DNA of 51,465 bases from Fuerstiella sp. (GTDB lineage: Bacteria > Planctomycetota > Planctomycetia > Planctomycetales > Planctomycetaceae), in contig JABABI010000027.1 in NCBI GenBank assembly GCA_014238335.1, forward strand, positions 35,338-86,802, given 5' to 3'. A program made the translations under genes and the position numbers. How positions within the stretch are numbered: the stretch's first letter is position 1; every line of letters starts with the position of its first letter. The notes below the pieces were generated by a model. The model was given only the letters and a program-made list of their open reading frames with translations, had not been told where the DNA came from and ran no database searches. Positions 46,176-51,465 of this stretch are shown here, piece by piece.

Positions 46176-47134
46176 GGCGAATACCTCAGCCCGAACAGTG
46201 ACACAATCCAGCAGCCCAGCAGCACCAGTCCTGCCAGACACCACGGAGCAAAACTGTCGATTTTTTCGGACTCAACCGATTCAATTTTTGCCGGCCGCAT
46301 CTGATCAATGCGACGGAACACGTCATCCAGTGCGTCCACGTCGCCGGGCAGAAATGTTTCCCCCTCCGTCATGGTGGTCAGCGTGAGAATATCCGGGGGA
46401 GCTTCGCCGCTACCGATGTGGATTGCGTAAATCATGATATTTTCGTCCGACAGTTGTTTCGCAATCTTCTCGGCTCGCCCGCCATACAGATCCGCACTGA
46501 CACCGTCAGACACCAGCACTATCATTTTGTCTCCGGCTTCCCGGGAATTCAGTACTTCGCGGCACGCCTGCAGCGCCATGCCGATCCGCGTTCCGCCGCC
46601 GATGGCCCGTTGCTGATTGGGTTTCATGAACGGAATCGCGCATTTGAAGGCCGAACTGTCAGTCGTCAGCGGACACCAGTGCACAACGGAAGACGCAAAA
46701 AAAGTCAGGCCGAAGGCGTCCCCTTCGCGATAGTCCAGAAATTCGTTGATGGCAGCCATCGATGCGGCGTAGCGATCGCCTTCACCGAACCGGGCAGTCA
46801 TGCTGCCCGATGAATCGACGCAAAACTGAATGTTGGTCATCGACCGTCTGTCCACGGGAGTGCCCGTCGTCAGAGGATTGCACAGGATCAGAAGTACAAT
46901 GCCGCCCAGCAAGGGCAGCAGTGTTTCCGCAGCTGAAATCGAACCCCACCAGCCCCGGCCTGCCGGCTTGCTGCTGTGATCGTACGGTACGGCCACGCGT
47001 CGCGTAGTGCGTTTCCAGATCCAAACGACAAACAGCATCGTCAGCAGCAGACAAGCGGCAATCACCGGAAACGGAGCGACAAAGTCCAGCCCCAAATCTT
47101 TCGCGCCGTCAGTCACGCGATCAATGGCGTTCAT
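46169..47134 (-). CDS. von Willebrand factor A domain membrane protein (BatA-like)
   Basis: A 321-residue protein with two N-terminal membrane helices (PVIAACLLLTMLFVVWIW; TLLPLLGGIVLLILC), a VWA domain and a C-terminal helix (WCLAGLVLLGCWIVSLFGL). The MIDAS motif is complete: DSSGS at 107-111, Thr in GGGTRIG, and Asp in VLVSDG. The ATG overlaps the stop of the upstream gene by four bases (ATGA). BatA-type proteins are thought to bind partners through the metal site under control of MoxR-family ATPases. In Bacteroides such operons were linked to aerotolerance and in other bacteria to envelope stress; the role here is unknown. Confidence 0.9.
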   Translation of the reverse strand: MNAIDRVTDGAKDLGLDFVAPFPVIAACLLLTMLFVVWIWKRTTRRVAVPYDHSSKPAGRGWWGSISAAETLLPLLGGIVLLILCNPLTTGTPVDRRSMTNIQFCVDSSGSMTARFGEGDRYAASMAAINEFLDYREGDAFGLTFFASSVVHWCPLTTDSSAFKCAIPFMKPNQQRAIGGGTRIGMALQACREVLNSREAGDKMIVLVSDGVSADLYGGRAEKIAKQLSDENIMIYAIHIGSGEAPPDILTLTTMTEGETFLPGDVDALDDVFRRIDQMRPAKIESVESEKIDSFAPWCLAGLVLLGCWIVSLFGLRYSPW

Positions 47135-48057
47135 GACACGCCTTCCCCGACGGTCGCATCTGCCGATGCTGCCAGTCGAGCGAGCGGTTTAAGCAGGGAC
47201 ATGATTTCTTCGCGATTCGGCGCATGGCGGCTGTAAAACCAGCGTTCAATGCCGACCAGCAGGGGGCCCGCCTCGTCATCGTTCTTCAGTTCCGCCAGCG
47301 CATCCCCGGGCGGGAGATTGTCCAGGTGACGCCGCTCGCGCCAGAAGTTGAGAATCCTGATATCCAGATCGGCTTTGTCCTCCGCACTCAGCGCGCCCGA
47401 TTCCAAAGCACGATCGACCAACCGACGCATGTGATCCACGGGAGACAGAGCCGTCGCGGATGGTGTACCAGTGAGTCCCTGCTGTCGAGCCCTGCCAACA
47501 AAAATAATTACCAGCAGACCGAGCACCCAGACCACGATCGCCAAGCTCATCATCATCCGATATCCGCCGATGCGAGACAGCAGACCCGGATCGGGGGCGT
47601 GCGGACGAACCTGTTCCGGCAGCAGGATGGAATTAACGGCGACGGAAATCGATGGCAGATCGTCTACCGTCGTACCGTCCTTTCGGGCCAGGTAATCGCA
47701 CAGATTATGATTGCCCGGCTCCAACCCAAACCAGGTAAGATCGTACCGAAATCCTTCACCATGAGTGTAGACATCATCGATGCGCACTGCAATCGGCGTG
47801 GTCCGGGGACTGACCTCCCGGACCGTTAGTTCCGTTCCCGGCAGGATAACCTGCCTGACAACACCGGACATGCCCACCGTCACTTCCAGCAGACTGTCTC
47901 CTTCAATGCGGGCTGCAGGTGTTGCGTCAGTGGAGACTGCTGGAGAGTCGTCAGCACACGTGCATTGCCCGGCTGCAACCGACAGCAGCGCAATGTACAG
48001 CATTGGCAGTCTTGGCGCAGCGGCGACGGCAGGCTGGGCGCTGATCTCAGACCTCAT
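47131..48057 (-). CDS. Exported single-pass membrane protein, BatD/DUF4381-like
   Basis: A 308-residue protein with a signal peptide (LPMLYIALLSVAAGQCTCA). Residues about 50-160 form a beta-rich exported domain (LLEVTVGMSGVVRQVILPGTEL, PIAVRIDDVYTHGEGFRYDL). One membrane helix is at about 170-192 (MMMSLAIVVWVLGLLVIIFVG). A cytoplasmic helical tail follows (HMRRLVDRALESGALSAEDKADLDIRILNFWRE in two parts, then ERWFYSRH). It sits between DUF58 and the VWA genes, the place of BatD or DUF4381 proteins. Both ends overlap neighbours by ATGA, and GAGG precedes its own start. A link between periplasmic VWA domains and the cytoplasm is a reasonable guess. Confidence 0.7.
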   Translation of the reverse strand: MRSEISAQPAVAAAPRLPMLYIALLSVAAGQCTCADDSPAVSTDATPAARIEGDSLLEVTVGMSGVVRQVILPGTELTVREVSPRTTPIAVRIDDVYTHGEGFRYDLTWFGLEPGNHNLCDYLARKDGTTVDDLPSISVAVNSILLPEQVRPHAPDPGLLSRIGGYRMMMSLAIVVWVLGLLVIIFVGRARQQGLTGTPSATALSPVDHMRRLVDRALESGALSAEDKADLDIRILNFWRERRHLDNLPPGDALAELKNDDEAGPLLVGIERWFYSRHAPNREEIMSLLKPLARLAASADATVGEGVS

Positions 48058-48914
48058 CGCGCACCTCGATTGAAAACGCCACGGGACGCAAAAAAATGCC
48101 GCACCAAATGAGCAAACGGACGGTCGGTTCGAATCAGCACGTGATCCACTCCGCCACGCCGCAGATCACGTTCGACAGATTCCTGAGACAGCCGATTTTG
48201 TCCGACTGGAGCCACGAACTCACGGGACGATTCTGCCTCCACGCCGCGAATAATTCCGCCCCCGACAAGCCCATCTTCAGCCGGATCCCGCAACTGCACG
48301 ACCACACATTCGTGCTGCTGGTTCAATTGGCGAATCAGGGACACGGCGTGTTGGTCGTGCAGATCGCTCAGAACCAGCAGCAGCGTTCTGTTCAACAGCC
48401 CTGGCTGCAGTTCACGCAGCCTGCGGGACAGTGTCGTCCCCTCGTCAAACCGGAAGCGGCGCAGTTTCAGCAGCCACTGCAGCACCTGATCCCTGCCCAA
48501 CGTCGGCCGGACGTGCAGATCGGTTTCGCCGACACCCAGTACGCCGACAGGACTGACACGGTCAAGGCAGGCCAGAGCCAGCCCCCCGGCCAAATATAGC
48601 GCCGTTGAATATTTCGACCGTTGCGCAGATCCCATCATCATTGATGCGGATGTGTCGATCAGCAGATAACAGGGCAGACGTTTCGGCGTCTCGAATTCCT
48701 TGATATGAGGCTTTCCCGTCCGCGCGGTCACCTTCCAGTCCATTGACCGCACCGGGTCGCCGAACTGATACTGCCGCGACTGAACATATTCGACACCGCT
48801 TCCCAGAAACGGTGACCGATCGGTACCATAGCTCAGAGCGTCCGCCAGCCGCTTGACGGCGATGGCAAACTGCCGGGCGTCCAGCGTCTGCAATTGTTCG
48901 ATGTAGCCCTGCAT
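48054..48914 (-). CDS. DUF58 family protein
   Basis: A 286-residue soluble protein from ATG 48914 (MQGYIEQLQTLDARQFAIAV). The family signature is clear: GSGVEYVQSRQYQFGDPVRS, then MDWKVTARTGKPHIKEFETPK, matching the conserved R-x-Y-x2-GD-x2-R-x-(I/M)DW-x3-AR motif. The following LIDTSASMMMGSAQRSKY is a degenerate VWA-type metal site (D-T-S-A-S). DUF58 proteins almost always follow moxR, as here (137 bases after it). They are thought to link the ATPase to the VWA proteins. Its end overlaps the next gene by four bases. Confidence 0.93.
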   Translation of the reverse strand: MQGYIEQLQTLDARQFAIAVKRLADALSYGTDRSPFLGSGVEYVQSRQYQFGDPVRSMDWKVTARTGKPHIKEFETPKRLPCYLLIDTSASMMMGSAQRSKYSTALYLAGGLALACLDRVSPVGVLGVGETDLHVRPTLGRDQVLQWLLKLRRFRFDEGTTLSRRLRELQPGLLNRTLLLVLSDLHDQHAVSLIRQLNQQHECVVVQLRDPAEDGLVGGGIIRGVEAESSREFVAPVGQNRLSQESVERDLRRGGVDHVLIRTDRPFAHLVRHFFASRGVFNRGAR

Positions 48915-49051
48915 AAATGTCACCCATGGTCATTACAGCAAGGTGTTTGGCCGAATGTCGCTGATGTAAGCGGCCTGTTCGGCGGAAGCAGAACCTGCAA
49001 ATAATTGGCACGTCTGCGGCTTGCGGCTCAATGGTCTTAACGGACGTTTCA

Positions 49052-50047
49052 TCACGCCCCCTGTCCCAGACGCTGCAAAAGTGTATTCAGTACCTTCGGC
49101 CCGGTATACCCATCCGCAACAGCCTCGTACGTCAGCCGAATACGATGCAGAATCACATCTTCGGCCAGAGCATACAGGTCCTCCGGAATACAATAATCGC
49201 GGCCGTGAATGATGGCGCGGGCGCGGGCCGACTTGACAATGGCGATGCCGGCACGGGGGCTGCAACCGAGTTCAATCTGCGGGTGATCGCGAGTCAGACT
49301 CACCAGATTGATCACGTGCTCCACAAACGTATCGCTGACATGGACCTTATGCACGGCCTCCATAGCGGCAATCAGATCGTCTCCGCTGCCGACTGGTTCT
49401 TTATCAAGTACGTCAAATTCTGTTTCCACAATCGCCCCGCCATCGCGCCGTTGAATGCCCAGACCCGCATTTCTTTTCAGCACTTCTCGCTCCTCGGCAT
49501 GCGTGGGATAGACCAGGCGATGACAGAGCATAAAGCGGTCCAGCTGCGCTTCAGGCAGCTCAAACGTGCCCGCCTGCTCGACTGGATTCTGAGTGGCTAT
49601 GACCAGAAACGGAGCCGGCAGAACATAGTTTTCGTCGCCGATGGTGACTCGGCGTTCCTGCATCGCTTCGAGCAGCGCTCCCTGGACTTTGGGAGCCGCT
49701 CGGTTGATTTCGTCAGCCAGCAGCAGGTTCGTGAAAATCGGCCCTTTCCGCGTTCTGAATTCGCCAGTTCGCGGGTCAAGGATCTCCGAACCAAGAATAT
49801 CTGACGGCAACAGATCGATGGTGAACTGAATGCGGGCGAAGTCAAGGTCCACCGACTTTGAAAGTACGGACACCAACAGCGTCTTGGCCAGCCCGGGAAC
49901 TCCCTGCAGCAGCAGGTGCCCACCGGTGAACAGAGCGATCAGCGTGCGTTCCACGACGACGTCCTGGCCGACCACGACCTTCGCCACACGTTCACGAATC
50001 GCAGTAATGAATTCGCCCACACCGGGATCAATGGTTGCCTGGGCCAT
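49052..50047 (-). CDS. MoxR family AAA+ ATPase
   Basis: A 331-residue AAA+ ATPase from ATG 50047 (MAQATIDPGVGEFITAI); nine further upstream codons are open but not conserved. Walker A is GVPGLAKT (49-56), Walker B is LLADEINRA (109-117), sensor 1 is VIATQNPVEQAGTF, and the C-terminal lid has GCSPRAG with its sensor-2 Arg. GALLEAMQERRVTI is the helix-2 insert typical of MoxR. These enzymes act as chaperone-like motors on VWA-domain proteins. It is the first gene of the leftward operon that continues through DUF58 to the giant exported protein, so it probably sits next to the promoter. Confidence 0.95.
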   Translation of the reverse strand: MAQATIDPGVGEFITAIRERVAKVVVGQDVVVERTLIALFTGGHLLLQGVPGLAKTLLVSVLSKSVDLDFARIQFTIDLLPSDILGSEILDPRTGEFRTRKGPIFTNLLLADEINRAAPKVQGALLEAMQERRVTIGDENYVLPAPFLVIATQNPVEQAGTFELPEAQLDRFMLCHRLVYPTHAEEREVLKRNAGLGIQRRDGGAIVETEFDVLDKEPVGSGDDLIAAMEAVHKVHVSDTFVEHVINLVSLTRDHPQIELGCSPRAGIAIVKSARARAIIHGRDYCIPEDLYALAEDVILHRIRLTYEAVADGYTGPKVLNTLLQRLGQGA

Positions 50048-50563
50048 AAACGAATTCCTGCCCGTCCTTGCCAAAGACAGGCCGCGTTGAGCATTCAGTC
50101 GGAGTCACCGATACATTCGGCGCGTACAGCTGTAAAATAAATCACAAGGATGGTCGACATCCCGGAGACTGCCAGCCAATGATCCGGGACAGTCTACGAG
50201 TGGCAGATACGAAAGGCAATTTCGACGGCGGAAAACAGCGACTGTGACGTCGAACAATCGTTCCGCCGTATGATTTTCGGCCTGATCTCGGTCAATGTCG
50301 AGTTCTCGGGCAGTCGCTTCGCCGCACTCCGGGCCGCTTCTGTGGCTTGTTGAGCTTCGGGTTCTTTGACTTCTTTCGTGCCTTCTGCTGGACAGGTGAC
50401 ACAGTCTGTTCTACTTTGGACGTGTCTGAGTGCCGCTGTTCAAGGAGCGTTGTGACACGGTCTCCGCTGGCTGCAATCCGGCGGAGGGCAACTTTAAAGG
50501 ACTAGTTGTACGAAACACGAAACCGTACCCAAATGTTCCGTCCGGTCAATGTTTTTACTACAG
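50048..50563. other. Intergenic region between moxR and tRNA-Sec
   Basis: About 515 bases that should hold the promoter of the moxR operon (leftward) and that of the tRNA gene (rightward). I see no ORF with a recognisable product. An imperfect GC-rich patch near 50475-50495 (GGCTGCAATCCGGCGGAGGG) may fold, but I cannot name it. Confidence 0.35.
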
Positions 50564-50657
50564 GGAAGAGTTTGCTGGTCTGGTGACCGCCACGGTCTTC
50601 AAAACCGTTGAGTGGTGTTAACGCATCACTGGTGGGTTCGATTCCCATCCTCTTCCG
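50564..50657 (+). tRNA. selC: tRNA-Sec (anticodon TCA)
   Basis: The acceptor stem GGAAGAG pairs with CTCTTCC over 7 bp; the eighth pair expected for bacterial tRNA-Sec is a T/C mismatch. The anticodon arm is ACGGT-CTTCAAA-ACCGT, giving anticodon TCA, which reads UGA. The long variable arm is AGTGGTG-TTAACG-CATCACT, 7 bp with one G-U. The T arm is GTGGG-TTCGATT-CCCAT. The D arm has an extended stem closed by GGT/ACC around CTGGTG. The discriminator base is G, as in most tRNA-Sec, and CCA is not encoded. Length between arms matches E. coli selC. A Ser or Leu tRNA would not carry UCA together with 20 bases between acceptor and anticodon stems. With selA and selD in the same window the identity is strong. 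Confidence 0.95.
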
Positions 50658-51287
50658 TTTTTCCATTCGTCGATTGGCCCGCAGCCCCCTGTGAATTGTC
50701 CATTGAGACGGGAATCCGCAGGCTGTTTTGCTTGGGCCGCACGGGTGGTTCAAACTTCGGATTCGCCCCCGTTCCGATCTGCCACCCGCCACCGTCAGCT
50801 CATGGTGTTGAGCACAGCGCCAACGTCACGTTGGGTTCTGACGCACCGCAGTGGCCAAGCACTGAGTCCTGACGGAACGTCAAAGTTCAACAGGCTCTGC
50901 GACAGCAACTGATCGACCATGACCACTTCGAAAACGACAGAGGGGGGCCTGACACAGAATGGTCCGTTGGTTGTGTCGGGGAGTTTCCGGGGACCTACTC
51001 AATTGCGGCAGGCTCAGCAAACAAATGGAAGAGTCAATTCAGAACGGCAACGGGTAGAGCAAGGATTCGCGTCGCAAGAAGGAGATTGCAGGTCGCACAA
51101 CTCAGTTTCCCTGTGCTCCAGTGGGGATTATGGCCGCACTTATTGCGGCCAAAATCAGCAGGCCGGGTTGAAGCACCAGAGGAGGTGTTCAACGCAGCAT
51201 TCCGAAAATATGTCGTGCGCCCGCCGGATTTCCACAATGCACGATTTCGCTGGGCAATTGCGGCCGACAGTTACTATATTGTGACAC
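50658..51287. other. Intergenic region after tRNA-Sec
   Basis: About 630 bases between tRNA-Sec and the next DUF1501 gene. A TTTTT run follows the tRNA end at once and could terminate it. Short plus-strand frames (50919-51284 and 51086-51310) show no family. A TACTATATT stretch about 15 bases before the DUF1501 start could be a -10 element. Confidence 0.4.
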
Positions 51288-51465
51288 ATGGGACTTCAAT
51301 ATCCACCTGAGAACAGCCGTCGACAGTTCCTCGCACAGGCAGGTGGCGGTGCGGGAATGCTGGCGTATTCAGCATTGGCATCTGGTGCTTCAGTCGCCAG
51401 CCACGCACAAACTGACATCGCCCCGCGAGCAAAGAGAGTCATATGGCTGTTTATGCATGGTGGCC
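51288..51465 (+). CDS. DUF1501 family protein, N-terminal part (cut by window edge)
   Basis: Only the first 59 codons are inside the window. The start ATG 51288 gives MGLQYPPENSRRQFLAQAGG, with the twin-arginine motif SRRQFL followed by a Gly/Ala-rich hydrophobic stretch (GAGMLAYSALASGASVASHA), a Tat signal. The last visible residues, APRAKRVIWLFMHGG, match the first conserved strand of DUF1501, as in KRVIQLFMTGG of the gene at 31035-32456. It is a second DUF1501 member, and unlike the first it has no DUF1553 gene directly upstream. Its function is unknown. Confidence 0.85.
   Translation, partial: MGLQYPPENSRRQFLAQAGGGAGMLAYSALASGASVASHAQTDIAPRAKRVIWLFMHGG

Noticed and set aside
1..51465. 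CRISPR arrays, insertion sequences, prophage or defence islands
   Set aside because: No regularly spaced repeats, transposase, integrase or known defence genes were recognised anywhere in the window.

Overview
The window looks like chromosomal DNA of a planctomycete (Planctomycetota, probably the Planctomycetaceae side). The main pointers are a DUF1549/DUF1553 protein with a planctomycete-type cytochrome c head paired with a DUF1501 protein, a second DUF1501 gene at the right edge, a secreted sulfatase, a CRTAC1-like FG-GAP/ASPIC protein, a MoxR/DUF58/von Willebrand factor A operon, and moderately high GC with roomy intergenic gaps. The assignment rests on gene families only; there is no rRNA in the window.

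Left part (1-15.8 kb): an RmlD-like Rossmann protein cut by the window edge, with apparent catalytic substitutions; a heavily decayed endonuclease/exonuclease/phosphatase pseudogene; a secreted Gly/Tyr/Cys-rich protein followed by a textbook terminator; a thioredoxin-reductase-like flavoprotein; a two-cluster ferredoxin; a truncated TpsB/ShlB-type secretion gene; the FG-GAP/ASPIC protein; a translationally coupled pair for 4-hydroxyproline (epimerase plus FAD oxidase); a membrane protein of unknown function; metK; and hemH with a cysteine-rich tail.

Middle (15.9-35.5 kb): a fused hydantoinase/oxoprolinase, a 1158-residue protein that I read as diphosphate-dependent PEP carboxykinase, a sulfatase, a complete DctPQM-type TRAP transporter, an SMP-30-like beta-propeller, adenylate kinase, and the DUF1553-DUF1501 pair.

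Right part (35.5-51.5 kb): selA and selD overlap by 4 nt, and SelD is fused behind an NADH-dehydrogenase-like flavoprotein domain. About 11 kb further on lies an intergenic tRNA gene with anticodon UCA and a long variable arm, which I call selC (tRNA-Sec). Together these say the organism makes selenocysteine; SelB and the selenoproteins must lie outside the window. Between selD and selC sits a leftward operon of moxR, DUF58, a BatD-like protein, two von Willebrand factor A proteins, a small membrane-anchored helical protein and a 1289-residue secreted repeat-like protein. Its genes overlap or nearly abut, apart from 137 nt after moxR and 358 nt before the giant gene.

Short palindromic elements occur between genes: two near-identical 17-mers, a 71-bp long-hairpin element, and a double hairpin at 19.9 kb. 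I found no CRISPR array, insertion sequence, phage or rRNA.
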